The notes beneath the pieces are model-generated. The model worked only from the letters and a program-made list of their open reading frames with translations, did not search any database and had not been told where the DNA came from. A stretch of 64,000 bases of DNA from NCBI RefSeq assembly GCF_001562015.1, contig NZ_LASA01000086.1, forward strand, positions 55,146 to 119,145, in the 5' to 3' direction. Positions 20,038 to 28,407 of this stretch are shown in pieces (position 1 is the stretch's first letter; each line of letters starts with the position of its first letter). A program made the position numbers and the translations under genes. The DNA comes from Endozoicomonas arenosclerae. Lineage in GTDB: Bacteria > Pseudomonadota > Gammaproteobacteria > Pseudomonadales > Endozoicomonadaceae.

Positions 20038-20471
20038 TATTCTACACCCTCCACGTTGACACCCATGGAACGAGCAGAACCAGCGATAGTGCGGATTGCC
20101 GCATCTTCGTCTGCTGCAGTCAGATCAGGCTCTTTAATCTTGGCCACTTCCAGCAGCTGCTCACGAGTAGCAGCACCCACTTTTTCAGTGTTTGGACGAC
20201 CGGAACCTTTCTTCAGCTTCAGAACTTTCTTCAGCAGAACAGATGCAGGCGGAGTTTTAGTCTCAAAAGTGAAGCTACGGTCGCCGTATACGGTAATAAT
20301 TACCGGGATTGGCATACCAGCATCCAGCTCTTGAGTCTTAGCGTTAAACGCCTTACAAAACTCCATGATGTTCACGCCGTGCTGACCCAGAGCAGGACCA
20401 ACAGGTGGTGAAGGATTAGCTTTACCTGCAGGAACCTGCAGTTTGATGTAAGCTTCGACTTTCTTAGCCAT
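20037..20471 (-). CDS. rplK: 50S ribosomal protein L11
   Basis: The 144-residue protein begins [18 protein letters not shown] and has the family's proline pair region ([20 protein letters not shown]) and C-terminal rRNA-binding part ([15 protein letters not shown]). It forms the GTPase-associated centre with L10 and 23S rRNA. Its stop and the rplA start overlap by one base. A terminator-like hairpin separates it from nusG upstream, so a separate rplK promoter is likely in the 156-bp gap. Confidence 0.98.
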   Translation of the reverse strand: MAKKVEAYIKLQVPAGKANPSPPVGPALGQHGVNIMEFCKAFNAKTQELDAGMPIPVIITVYGDRSFTFETKTPPASVLLKKVLKLKKGSGRPNTEKVGAATREQLLEVAKIKEPDLTAADEDAAIRTIAGSARSMGVNVEGVE

Positions 20472-20571
20472 ATCAACCTCAACAATGGGTCACCGCTTTA
20501 ATCTCTGCCTCTTGACTAACATCAAGAAACAGGCATCTCAGCTACCCGTTTTAGGCTTACGCCCTTCAGAT

Positions 20572-20602
20572 AAAAACCCTGTACTGCATACACAGTACAG
20601 GG
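20572..20602 (-). terminator. Rho-independent terminator after nusG
   Basis: CCCTGTACTG (20577-20586) and CAGTACAGGG (20593-20602) form a perfect 10-bp stem with a 6-base loop, followed on the minus strand by TTTTTA. It lies 25 bases after the nusG stop and separates secE-nusG from rplKA. Confidence 0.9.
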
Positions 20603-20627
20603 TCTTGAATACTTAAAGCCTTCAAAC

Positions 20628-21161
20628 TCAGACTTTTTCGACCTGAATAAATTCCAGCTCGACAGGGGTAGAACGACCAAAGATCATCACCGCAACATGC
20701 AGGCGACTCTTCTCATAGTTCACTTCTTCTACCACACCATTGAAGTCTGCAAATGGACCATCAATGACTCGAACCATTTCACCAGGTTCAAACAATGTCT
20801 TAGGACGAGGTTTCTCAACACCTTCCTGAACACGCTGCAATATAGCATCCGCTTCCTTTTCAGTAATCGGCGCGGGTTTATCTGCCGTCCCGCCAATAAA
20901 GCCCATTACTCGAGGAGTATCTTTAATAAGATGCCAGCTATCTTCGTTCATTTCCATCTGGACTAACACGTATCCAGGGAAGAACTTACGCTCACTTTTG
21001 CGCTTCTGGCCGTTTCGAATCTCGACCACTTCTTCTGTGGGCACCAAAATCTCACCAAAGAGATCTTCCATACCATGAAGCTTTACGCGCTCGATCAGCG
21101 AACGCATCACCTGCTTTTCATAGCCGGAGTAGGCATGAACCACATACCAACGTTTCGCCAT
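20628..21161 (-). CDS. nusG: Transcription termination/antitermination factor NusG
   Basis: The 177-residue protein has an N-terminal NGN domain ([20 protein letters not shown], which binds the polymerase clamp) and a C-terminal KOW domain ([19 protein letters not shown]), which contacts Rho or ribosomal S10. It suppresses pausing and couples transcription to translation or to Rho. It follows secE by nine bases, as in most bacteria. Confidence 0.98.
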   Translation of the reverse strand: MAKRWYVVHAYSGYEKQVMRSLIERVKLHGMEDLFGEILVPTEEVVEIRNGQKRKSERKFFPGYVLVQMEMNEDSWHLIKDTPRVMGFIGGTADKPAPITEKEADAILQRVQEGVEKPRPKTLFEPGEMVRVIDGPFADFNGVVEEVNYEKSRLHVAVMIFGRSTPVELEFIQVEKV

Positions 21162-21170
21162 TATTTATCC

Positions 21171-21542
21171 CTATCCAATCAGGCTACTGATGATCCAGCC
21201 TAGCAGAGAATCAAGCGCCCACAAAATGAGCCCCATAACCACAACCACCGCCACAACAATCAGCGTAGTTTGAATTGTCTCCTGACGAGTTGGCCAGACC
21301 ACCTTACGAATCTCAACCTTGGCTTCTTTTACCAAAGTCCAGAAGGCATCACCCTTTACAGTCTGAAGCGCCACAAATCCAGCCACTACAGCCAGTGCAA
21401 CCAAAGCCAGTGCTCTATAGAGAACAGAATACTCGCCAAAGTAAACATTCCCACCAACACCAGCAGCCAGCAGAACCGCCACTAGAGCCCACATAAGGCC
21501 ATCCAGGCGTCCTTTAGGTGCTACTTCAGGTTTTCCACTCAT
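21171..21542 (-). CDS. secE: Preprotein translocase subunit SecE
   Basis: This 123-residue protein has three predicted membrane helices (two around residues 15-60 and one near the C-terminus, VVAVVVVMGLILWALDSLL) and the conserved amphipathic SecE motif before the last helix (EIRKVVWPTRQETIQTT). It stabilises SecY in the SecYEG channel. Three helices is the E. coli type. The gene is directly upstream of nusG and downstream of tRNA-Trp. Confidence 0.97.
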   Translation of the reverse strand: MSGKPEVAPKGRLDGLMWALVAVLLAAGVGGNVYFGEYSVLYRALALVALAVVAGFVALQTVKGDAFWTLVKEAKVEIRKVVWPTRQETIQTTLIVVAVVVVMGLILWALDSLLGWIISSLIG

Positions 21543-21603
21543 CAGTTGACTATCTCTATTCGGAAAAGCTTTGCCAGAAACTAAGCTGGCACAAATCTAG
21601 AAA

Positions 21604-21679
21604 TGGCAGGCCAGGAGGGAATCGAACCCCCAACCCCCGGTTTTGGAGACCGGTGCTCTACCAATTGAACTACTGGCCT
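21604..21679 (-). tRNA. trpT: tRNA-Trp (CCA)
   Basis: The 76-nt gene has acceptor arms AGGCCAG / CTGGCCT, the anticodon loop CTCCAAA with CCA, the T-arm motif GGTTCGATTCC and an encoded 3' CCA. It begins the trpT-secE-nusG unit. Confidence 0.97.
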
Positions 21680-21728
21680 GTATCTTTGAGCAGTCTTGTG
21701 ACACTCTTCCCGATACAAGGACCGATCA

Positions 21729-21757
21729 ATTATAATCGACCCCGATCAAGCTGAAAA
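21729..21757 (-). promoter_or_regulatory. Promoter of trpT-secE-nusG
   Basis: On the minus strand a perfect TATAAT (-10; complement of 21729-21734) lies 17 bp from TTTTCA (-35; complement of 21752-21757), about 50 bp upstream of tRNA-Trp. This is a good sigma-70 promoter by spacing. Confidence 0.75.
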
Positions 21758-21790
21758 GTCTTATTCTTTTTTAAACCTCTTTTTAGAGGC

Positions 21791-21817
21791 AAAAAACAGG
21801 GGAAGACTTGCTTCCCC
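21791..21817 (-). terminator. Terminator after the tRNA-Tyr-Gly-Thr operon
   Basis: GGGGAAG / CTTCCCC (21799-21805 and 21811-21817) form a perfect stem, followed on the minus strand by TGTTTTTT. It lies just after tRNA-Thr, where many relatives instead read on into a tuf gene. Confidence 0.88.
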
Positions 21818-21825
21818 TTGCTATC

Positions 21826-21901
21826 TGGAGCTCTTGAGCAGATTTGAACTGCCGACCTCACCCTTACCAAGGGTGCGCTCTACCAACTGAGCTACAAGAG
21901 C
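21826..21901 (-). tRNA. tRNA-Thr (GGT)
   Basis: The 76-nt gene has acceptor arms GCTCTTG / CAAGAGC, the anticodon GGT within CTTGGTAAG, T-arm AGTTCAAATCT and an encoded CCA. It is the last tRNA of the cluster. Confidence 0.97.
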
Positions 21902-21918
21902 ACTTAATCAGAATATAT

Positions 21919-21992
<74 letters not shown>

Positions 21993-22062
21993 TAAGCAGG
22001 ACCTACATCATGCAGTATGCCCACTTCTCAAGCCAACTTACAAGAAAGAAGACTTAGAAATC

Positions 22063-22146
22063 TGGTGGTGGGGGCTGGATTCGAACCAGCGAAGCTTTCG
22101 CGTCAGATTTACAGTCTGATCCCTTTGGCCGCTCGGGAACCCCACC
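22063..22146 (-). tRNA. tRNA-Tyr (GTA)
   Basis: The 84-nt class II tRNA has acceptor arms GGTGGGG / CCCCACC, the anticodon GTA in CTGTAAATC, a long variable arm (GACGCGAAAGCTTC) and an encoded CCA. Confidence 0.97.
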
Positions 22147-22158
22147 AAGTGCTGCGCT

Positions 22159-22186
22159 ATTTTATTCAGAAGCATTTCAAAGTCAA
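22159..22186 (-). promoter_or_regulatory. Promoter of the tRNA-Tyr-Gly-Thr operon
   Basis: On the minus strand TTGACT (complement of 22181-22186) and TAAAAT (complement of 22159-22164) are spaced by 16 bp and lie 12 bp upstream of tRNA-Tyr. Near-consensus sigma-70 promoter. Confidence 0.8.
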
Positions 22187-22254
22187 GCTTGTTATTCCTG
22201 CCGGCTAAGCAGGAAGCTTGCTCTGTTTGGCTGCCCCCGAAGCGCAGGCGTATA

Positions 22255-22953
22255 TTAGTGAATCGAACGGTCGGATGCAACGCTTTTGCAGTTTTTTTCC
22301 AGCATTTTCAGATCATTGTATTCGCCGGCCTGTTTCTCCCAGAAACCTTCACTGAGCTTGGCCGCTTCAGAGTCGGTCATTTCCAGCCAGAACGTTTCAG
22401 GTTCTCGGGGCAGCTTTTTAATAGAAGGCTCATAACCGGCTTCCTGTACACGACGACTGACTTCATTAGCAGAGGACTCTTTACTGAATAAGCCCAGCGA
22501 TATGCCATTTGCCAACTCCCCCTGTGTAATCACAAAGCTATCTATACCCTGCCCTTGCAACTCTCTTAATAAACGTATGGCTGACTGACGATTACTTCTG
22601 GGAGGAATGTGTACCCAGTAATCAGCCAGGACAGTTTCACTATCAGAACGTTCTCTGCTGGCTACCCCCAACGAAAACAGTTTTTGCTGAAGCTGATCGG
22701 CTTGATAAGAAGACTCGAAAGGTCCAACCACCAGACACTGTGCTTCAGACTTTTCTCTTGTTTCTTTTCTGGAAAGTTTCGATTCTGCCGGCTCAATATC
22801 TGCTTCCGAAAGCAGCATCAGTCTTTTACCGGCCTGAACAGGCACTTCTGTATCAACACTGACCGTGCGATACGGTTTATGTGACTGATGGTAATAGCCC
22901 CAGACAAAATAGCCGGCATTGGCAAACAGAAGTACTAAAAAGATCCAGCGCAT
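22255..22953 (-). CDS. SPOR-domain membrane protein
   Basis: This 232-residue protein has one N-terminal membrane helix (WIFLVLLFANAGYFVWGYY) and two copies of SPOR-like beta-alpha units: CLVVGPFESSYQADQLQQKL with a VHIPPRS strand, and ISLGLFSKESSANEVSRRV. SPOR domains bind glycan strands lacking stem peptides at the division septum. The gene sits between coaX and the tRNA cluster, the same place as in pseudomonads. No catalytic motif is visible; a septal or envelope role is inferred from the domain. Confidence 0.8.
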   Translation of the reverse strand: MRWIFLVLLFANAGYFVWGYYHQSHKPYRTVSVDTEVPVQAGKRLMLLSEADIEPAESKLSRKETREKSEAQCLVVGPFESSYQADQLQQKLFSLGVASRERSDSETVLADYWVHIPPRSNRQSAIRLLRELQGQGIDSFVITQGELANGISLGLFSKESSANEVSRRVQEAGYEPSIKKLPREPETFWLEMTDSEAAKLSEGFWEKQAGEYNDLKMLEKNCKSVASDRSIH

Positions 22954-23184
22954 ACTTAAAACCGAATTAAGAAAGCCGCAACGGGCAGACAGGGTATAAC
23001 TCCATGGAGATTATGAGAGACCACTCGAAAGATCTGAGTGCCTGCCATTCCTATTTGTTATTAGACAAACCACCACCGAAAACAGGATCAAATGACTTAT
23101 GACACTTTCGGTAAGTGGTTCTGAAAATCCCCAACTATGAAAGCCTGAAGCCTTATCCCATAGCTGTTTTAAAACTCATTCTTG

Positions 23185-23937
23185 CTATTGTCCACCAGCA
23201 GCTAAGGAGAGTCCATCCAGCACCATATCCTGAATCACTCTTTTCTCTATTCCTTCCTTTATATAGGTATGAATAAGAGGAGCATCACCGCCGGTTAAAA
23301 AAAGCAGGGCGCCAGGCCATTTTGAACAGGTTTCATTCACTAGTGAAATCGCCATGGCCAATACACCATGATTGATGCATTCTGACGTTACTGTGCCTAA
23401 CTCTGTGGCTTCTGCAGGATGTTCAATGTGATCCAGGTTAGCCGTATTCACAGCCAAAGCCTTTTTCATCAACCGAATACCGGGGACGATAAAGCCGCCC
23501 TGATGATTTCCCATCCCATCAATCACATCAATAGTGATCGCCGTACCACAACTGACCACCACCTTGGTATTTTGATCATCATGAGCATTGGCTGCCAACA
23601 TCGCCAGCCACCGATCAACCCCCAATCTTTCTACTTCTTTATATATGATGGTAAGGCCTGCGAAACTTTTACGAGTTTTGGCAATAAAAGGCTCTACACC
23701 GGTTGCTTCAGACAAAATCCTTAACAGCTGATCCAGACGTGTATTCCCGGATACAGTTGAGATAGCAATGGAGTTGATAGTCCCTAGCTCCTCAAGGAGC
23801 AGTGGCAGAATGATTTGCCAGTCAGCATCGTTATTAATAAAACCGGATCGTCCAGGTACGCCTTCTTTCACAAGGCGCCATTTTAACCGGGTATTCCCGG
23901 CGTCCAACTGTAACTGACTATCCATGAGCTCATTCAT
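23185..23937 (-). CDS. coaX: Type III pantothenate kinase
   Basis: The 250-residue protein has the ASKHA-fold phosphate-binding motif LDAGNTRLKW, the catalytic region GVDRWLAMLAA, VSCGTAITIDVID and GGFIVPGI. It phosphorylates pantothenate as the first step of coenzyme A synthesis. Its ATG overlaps the birA stop (ATGA), so the two are translationally coupled. Type III kinases are the usual form in pseudomonads and relatives in place of CoaA. Confidence 0.95.
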   Translation of the reverse strand: MNELMDSQLQLDAGNTRLKWRLVKEGVPGRSGFINNDADWQIILPLLLEELGTINSIAISTVSGNTRLDQLLRILSEATGVEPFIAKTRKSFAGLTIIYKEVERLGVDRWLAMLAANAHDDQNTKVVVSCGTAITIDVIDGMGNHQGGFIVPGIRLMKKALAVNTANLDHIEHPAEATELGTVTSECINHGVLAMAISLVNETCSKWPGALLFLTGGDAPLIHTYIKEGIEKRVIQDMVLDGLSLAAGGQ

Positions 23938-24896
23938 GATTGTCGCAGTGAAACCTCTCCACCATTAAAGACGTGAACACCTGACTCGGTCTCAAGCAAC
24001 AAGCCACCATGATCATCTACCCCCAGACAACGGCCAGTCACAGAGCGTGTTGATGCCACCAGAGTCACCTCCTGACCTCGAAAAGCATCGTACTCACACC
24101 ATTGATTTTTGAACAGGGTAAAGCCACCTTGCCCAAAGCCTTCCAGTAAGTGAGTCAGCGTATTGATCAAATGTCCGGCTACAGCGTTTCGACTGACAGC
24201 CTTGTCACACACTCTAAACAGATCAACAGCAGGCTGACCAATTGAAGTCAGTTGCTCATCACTAAGTCGAACATTAATGCCAATACCTATCACCACCTCA
24301 CACTCTCCGGTAGGGTCACCATGAACTTCCAGCAGTACGCCACACAGTTTTTTTCCCTGCCAGAGCACATCGTTTGGCCATTTTAGCTTCAGATCTCTGG
24401 CTCCCAAGGTTTCCAAAGCTTTTACTACAGCCAGACCCACCGCCAGACTCAACCCTTCCAGGGAAGCCGTCCCTTCACCATTCTGCCAGAGGGCGGATAA
24501 GCTCACCGTTGAACCAAATGGACTGTTCCAGGCTCTTCCCCGCCTACCTCGGCCTCTGGTTTGATGCTCAGCCAGACAAAAGCGCGTTATTCCAGCGGGA
24601 ACTGTTCCCAGGTCACGGACAAGGTCATTGGTGGATTCAGTGGTAAAACAGGTATGGATTTCCGCTCTTGTCTGAACATCTGAATCCAGACAAGACTTGA
24701 TCTTTTCACTATCAAGAAGCTCTATGCCACTGCCCAGGCGATAACCTTTGCCCCGGACAGAGTCCAAAGCCAGTCCAAGCTCCTCAACAGCTTTCAGCTT
24801 TTTCCAGACAGCCGCCCGACTGATCCCCAGGTGCTCACCCAGTTCTTCGCCAGAATGGAACTGCCCATCCGCTAACAAGCCCAGTAATTTATCCAT
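23934..24896 (-). CDS. birA: Biotin-protein ligase / biotin operon repressor BirA
   Basis: The 320-residue protein has an N-terminal winged helix (FHSGEELGEHLGISRAAVWKKLKAV) for operator binding, then the ligase core with GRGRRGRAWNSPFG (biotinyl-AMP loop) and LKWPNDVLW, and a C-terminal SH3-like domain. It makes biotinyl-5'-AMP, attaches biotin to acetyl-CoA carboxylase and represses bio genes. I chose ATG 24896; a TTG just before it is less likely. The ribosome-binding site is weak. Confidence 0.95.
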   Translation of the reverse strand: MDKLLGLLADGQFHSGEELGEHLGISRAAVWKKLKAVEELGLALDSVRGKGYRLGSGIELLDSEKIKSCLDSDVQTRAEIHTCFTTESTNDLVRDLGTVPAGITRFCLAEHQTRGRGRRGRAWNSPFGSTVSLSALWQNGEGTASLEGLSLAVGLAVVKALETLGARDLKLKWPNDVLWQGKKLCGVLLEVHGDPTGECEVVIGIGINVRLSDEQLTSIGQPAVDLFRVCDKAVSRNAVAGHLINTLTHLLEGFGQGGFTLFKNQWCEYDAFRGQEVTLVASTRSVTGRCLGVDDHGGLLLETESGVHVFNGGEVSLRQS

Positions 24897-25065
24897 CAAC
24901 TATCCATCAACGAGCCTACACCGATTAAGAGCAAATCATATGCGCTTCATTCCTGCTGCTCAAATCATTCAGACAGACTCTCTTTAATTAGTCTCAACTT
25001 GGGAACCCCGACTATTTTATAGAGTCATATCAGGACAAATTCATGCAAAACCCGGTAATGATGTG

Positions 25066-26730
25066 ATGCTCAGAAAACTCTCTATTACTGCCCTACTCAT
25101 TATGGCGGCTTCCTCCGCCTCCGCTTATCCCCCGGCTGACAAACAGGCAACCTTTTACGAAGGGCTTCAGAACTATCAAAAAGTATTCGAATACACAGCT
25201 CCGGATACTGATGAAAGCATGGTATTAGGTGAAATCAAGCATCAGAATCTGGTCCGGAAAACACTGGCACCCTGGTACGAAGGTTCAGTAAATGCAGCCA
25301 TTGCCCAATATAGAAAAGAAGCTTCTACGGTAACCAGAAACTCACTGAAATCCTTTCTGAGAGAACAGTTAAAAAAACCTTCTGCCACTGTAGATCTTCT
25401 CCAAGTCAGAGCCTACGAAGTGGTTGCATCTGCGGCAAAGACCAGCCGCTATTATGCTTCGGGACGTGCCGTTAGCCAAAAGGATATTGATCAATACACA
25501 CTTTTGATACTGAAACATGAATTGTTCGGTCGCTTTGAAGAATCTGGCAAGGCCATTACCGTCTCTGATGCTCATGCCCAATTCGTCCCCTCTGACGAAG
25601 CCATCACCAACGATCTTGCAGGCAAAGCCAATACCGCTTCAGATCAGAAAACATCCAGCATGATCATTCCGGCCAACTCGCCTGTTTATGTCCTGGGACA
25701 AATGGAAGATGTGCCAGAGTACAGCCCTGAGACCGACAGCTGGTTGCTGATCTGGAGACCGGAGTGTGGAATAAAATTTGTTCGTTCCAGTCATGTAGCC
25801 CTGCTGGATGCAAAAGAAACTGCGAGCTATCAGAGCATGGCTGAAAAATCTCTATATATGGCTACCAGTGACCGTGTAAAAGTTCGCCAGGCGTTCAGGC
25901 AGCCAGTCGACCTGATGAGAACCACACTTCTGGTGAGCGATGAACAGAACTATTACATGGCTGTAGCAGATGAAGACAGTTTTGAAGAAGCCCCTGCAGC
26001 AACCAACAAACCCAGACTGTTGAAAGGCAATCTGGTCCAGGTCACTCCAAAAGTAAAAGACAGAGGTGAGTTACTGATTAACCATCTGCAAAAGACGCCT
26101 GTTACTTTCACCTTTAATAATTATCTTGCACAGCTGCACAGAACAACATTCAGCACGCCATTAAGAGCCAGAAAACACGTCAACATCCCTTTTGGCTGGG
26201 GTGATGCCGTTATCGGCGCGGATAACTTCCATGGCCAGGATGTTTCCAACTTTGTTAGAAAAGTCATGCTGCCTTTCGGCCTGAGCTTACCCAGACATTC
26301 CAAAGATCAGATCGATGAAGGTCTCGAAACCCAACGCATCTATGACAGCACTAGCACTGGCGAAAGTGATTCAGACAGTCTTTATGCTGCATTAGTGAAA
26401 CACTGTATGCCTGGCCGCTTTGTCTCCTTTGGTCCTGGCAGTCAGGCAGCCTGCCTCGGGAGCTTGACCGTTGAAGAACTCCAGAGTTTGGATCCCAAAG
26501 CCGCAGAGGATGCCAAGAGAAGCGGTATAGAATACGATGAAGAAGTACCACTCATAGCCATGAGCCCTGTCGGCCTGAATGCCAGTGGCACCTGGTATAT
26601 TACCGGCCTGACAGGCATTTATCCGGTATTCAAGAGTGCTCCTTACAATGCCTGGATCACCAGAAGTCAGCTGTTTATTTTCAGCTATTTCAAGAAACCA
26701 GCCCTATCTCCGAGAGGTGATGAACTCTAA
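25066..26730 (+). CDS. Exported SH3/NlpC-P60-like protein lacking the catalytic cysteine
   Basis: ATG start (a GTG three bases earlier is also possible), 554 aa. A clear signal peptide ends in SSASA. Middle regions (MIIPANSPVYVLGQ..., MATSDRVKVRQAF...) look like two bacterial SH3 domains. The C-terminal region IPFGWGDAV... GQDVSNFVRKVMLPFGLSLP matches the NlpC/P60 core, in which DCSGF is expected. Here the codon is GTT (Val), so the nucleophile is missing, and no clear His motif follows. It would be a non-catalytic, peptidoglycan-binding relative of C40 endopeptidases in the periplasm. It is divergent from birA, with a small hairpin after its stop. Confidence 0.65.
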   Translation: MLRKLSITALLIMAASSASAYPPADKQATFYEGLQNYQKVFEYTAPDTDESMVLGEIKHQNLVRKTLAPWYEGSVNAAIAQYRKEASTVTRNSLKSFLREQLKKPSATVDLLQVRAYEVVASAAKTSRYYASGRAVSQKDIDQYTLLILKHELFGRFEESGKAITVSDAHAQFVPSDEAITNDLAGKANTASDQKTSSMIIPANSPVYVLGQMEDVPEYSPETDSWLLIWRPECGIKFVRSSHVALLDAKETASYQSMAEKSLYMATSDRVKVRQAFRQPVDLMRTTLLVSDEQNYYMAVADEDSFEEAPAATNKPRLLKGNLVQVTPKVKDRGELLINHLQKTPVTFTFNNYLAQLHRTTFSTPLRARKHVNIPFGWGDAVIGADNFHGQDVSNFVRKVMLPFGLSLPRHSKDQIDEGLETQRIYDSTSTGESDSDSLYAALVKHCMPGRFVSFGPGSQAACLGSLTVEELQSLDPKAAEDAKRSGIEYDEEVPLIAMSPVGLNASGTWYITGLTGIYPVFKSAPYNAWITRSQLFIFSYFKKPALSPRGDEL

Positions 26731-26736
26731 GTGATA

Positions 26737-26754
26737 ACGGTAAAGGAATACCGT
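26737..26754 (+). terminator. Short terminator-like hairpin
   Basis: ACGGTA (26737-26742) and TACCGT (26749-26754) pair perfectly, followed by CTTCTCC, directly after the stop of the NlpC-like gene. Weak by stem length. Confidence 0.4.
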
Positions 26755-26817
26755 CTTCTCCACTTTGAAAAACAGCTATCTATACTTAGTTCATGCAGTA
26801 CATGGAGGTAGCACGTT

Positions 26818-27159
26818 ATGAACACACTCACCATTGAAGGCTGGTTAAAATCAACCTCAGAAACCAAGCCACTCCCCATCGAACACATCCATTTCCGGGT
26901 CAATGAAAGTTATCGATTGTTATTGGAACAGGCAGAGGAGCAGCTACAGGAGACTCAGAGTGGCGAACTGTTTATTCCTGTAGATATGGACACAATGGAG
27001 CTGGAGACATCCGATGATTGTGGGCCCATAAGAGACTGCCAATTCAGAGTTTATCTGCGACCAGCTGACCAGAGAGGCCTATTTCATCTGGTAGCCAACC
27101 GTGACTCTGACAACAGCCTGGTGTATTCAAATTCGGTAATGGTCGACCTTTTGGGCTGA
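26818..27159 (+). CDS. Hypothetical protein, 113 aa
   Basis: I do not recognise this protein. It starts with ATG behind a clear GGAGG, has no signal peptide or membrane helix, is acidic (pI probably below 5), and seems to alternate strands and short helices: LTIEGWLKS, HIHFRVNESYRLLLEQAEEQL, LFIPVDMD, CQFRVYLRPADQRGLFHLVA. The final SNSVMVDLLG is hydrophobic. The good ribosome-binding site and normal codon use argue that it is real. It is followed by a hairpin at 27183-27213, so it is probably a single-gene unit. Confidence 0.65.
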   Translation: MNTLTIEGWLKSTSETKPLPIEHIHFRVNESYRLLLEQAEEQLQETQSGELFIPVDMDTMELETSDDCGPIRDCQFRVYLRPADQRGLFHLVANRDSDNSLVYSNSVMVDLLG

Positions 27160-27182
27160 TCTGACGTTCTCAAATAATTTCT

Positions 27183-27213
27183 CAGCAGGCAAAGGCAAGC
27201 ACCCTGCCTGCTG
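27183..27213 (+). terminator. Hairpin after the 113-aa gene
   Basis: CAGCAGGCA (27183-27191) and TGCCTGCTG (27205-27213) form a perfect 9-bp stem; no T-run follows. Confidence 0.5.
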
Positions 27214-27305
27214 ATTCACATCCGATTCCTCTTGGCTTGCGCTGCAAGCTCTGCATATACTTCTCCTGCTAACCATCATTAGAAAAGCAAGCAGGACAGT
27301 TTGTC

Positions 27306-28358
27306 ATGAGTATTTTTAAATCCCACATTGCGCAAATGGGTGCCTACAAACCACCTCTGGAAGGCCGGGATCCTCATGAGCATCTGCTGCTGGATTTCAA
27401 TGAGCGCACACTGCCTGTCTGCCCTGCAGTAAAGCAGGCCATGATCGACTTTATTCAGGACGATCGTCTTCAGTGCTACCCATCTTATGGCAACATTGCC
27501 ACACGACTGGCTGATTATTGTTCTGTAGCGCCAGAACAGGTCATGATCACCAATGGTTCTGATCAGGGGATTGATCTGATTATCCGGTCTGCCTGCCGAG
27601 AAGGGGAAGAAGCTATTATTCCGGGCCCTTCATTTGCCATGTATCACCAGGTGGCCAAAGTAGAAAACCTGAAGATCATTGAACCCTCTTACACAAAAGA
27701 AGAAGGCTTTCCCAAACAGGCTGTTCTGGATGCGGTTTCCGATCGAACAAGGCTGATTGTCATTTCCAATCCAAACAATCCAAGTGGCACAGTTGTAAAT
27801 CGGGCCGACATTCTGGAAATTGCCAAAGCAGCGCCGGATGCAGCGATCCTGGTGGATGAGTGTTACTTTGAATACACAAGAGAAACTGTGGCCGATGTTG
27901 TCGATCAATACCCCAACCTGTTGATCACAAGAACCTTCTCAAAAACCTGGGGACTGCCTTCCGTTCGCTTCGGCTATGTCATCAGTCATGAAGCAAATAT
28001 ACGAGCACTGTTAAATGTTCGGGGTCCCTACGATGTCAATCAGCTTGCCATTGCTGCCATTGAGGCCGCTTTGGATAACCCGGGTTATACCGAGCAGTAC
28101 GTCAAGGAAGTTATGGAAGTCTCCAAACCCATGTTTGAAGATTTTCTGAATAGGAAAGGTATTGATTACTGGCCCAGTGTTGCCAACTTTATCTGGACGT
28201 TTCCGGATAACCCTGAAGAGATTGAGAAGCACCTTAGGACAAACCATATTCTGGTTCGCCCCAAGGCAGATGAGAGTGGCAAAGTAGGTTTGAGGGTTAA
28301 CCTGGGGAATAAGGCTCAGACTGAGCGCCTGATTAATACCTTATCCCTCATTATTTAA
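27306..28358 (+). CDS. hisC: HisC-family PLP aminotransferase (histidinol-phosphate type)
   Basis: The 350-residue fold-type I aminotransferase has the family's NGSDQGIDLIIRS (phosphate-binding start), NPNNPSGT, DECYFEY and the PLP lysine in TRTFSKTWGLPSVRFGY. HisC converts histidinol phosphate and 2-oxoglutarate to imidazole-acetol phosphate and glutamate, or the reverse. No other his gene is near, so a role as a second HisC or an aromatic/other amino-acid aminotransferase is possible. The start ATG lacks a strong Shine-Dalgarno but is followed by the conserved N-terminus. A strong terminator follows. Confidence 0.8.
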   Translation: MSIFKSHIAQMGAYKPPLEGRDPHEHLLLDFNERTLPVCPAVKQAMIDFIQDDRLQCYPSYGNIATRLADYCSVAPEQVMITNGSDQGIDLIIRSACREGEEAIIPGPSFAMYHQVAKVENLKIIEPSYTKEEGFPKQAVLDAVSDRTRLIVISNPNNPSGTVVNRADILEIAKAAPDAAILVDECYFEYTRETVADVVDQYPNLLITRTFSKTWGLPSVRFGYVISHEANIRALLNVRGPYDVNQLAIAAIEAALDNPGYTEQYVKEVMEVSKPMFEDFLNRKGIDYWPSVANFIWTFPDNPEEIEKHLRTNHILVRPKADESGKVGLRVNLGNKAQTERLINTLSLII

Positions 28359-28366
28359 ACAGTTCA

Positions 28367-28407
28367 GTAAGAGCCTGAAGCAATAACTTTCAGGCTTCTT
28401 ACTTTTT
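28367..28407 (+). terminator. Rho-independent terminator of hisC
   Basis: The arms GTAAGAGCCTGAAG (28367-28380) and CTTTCAGGCTTCTTAC (28387-28402) pair over most of their length, and TTTTT follows (28403-28407). The stop codon of the convergent giant gene (28399-28401) lies inside the right arm. Confidence 0.85.
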
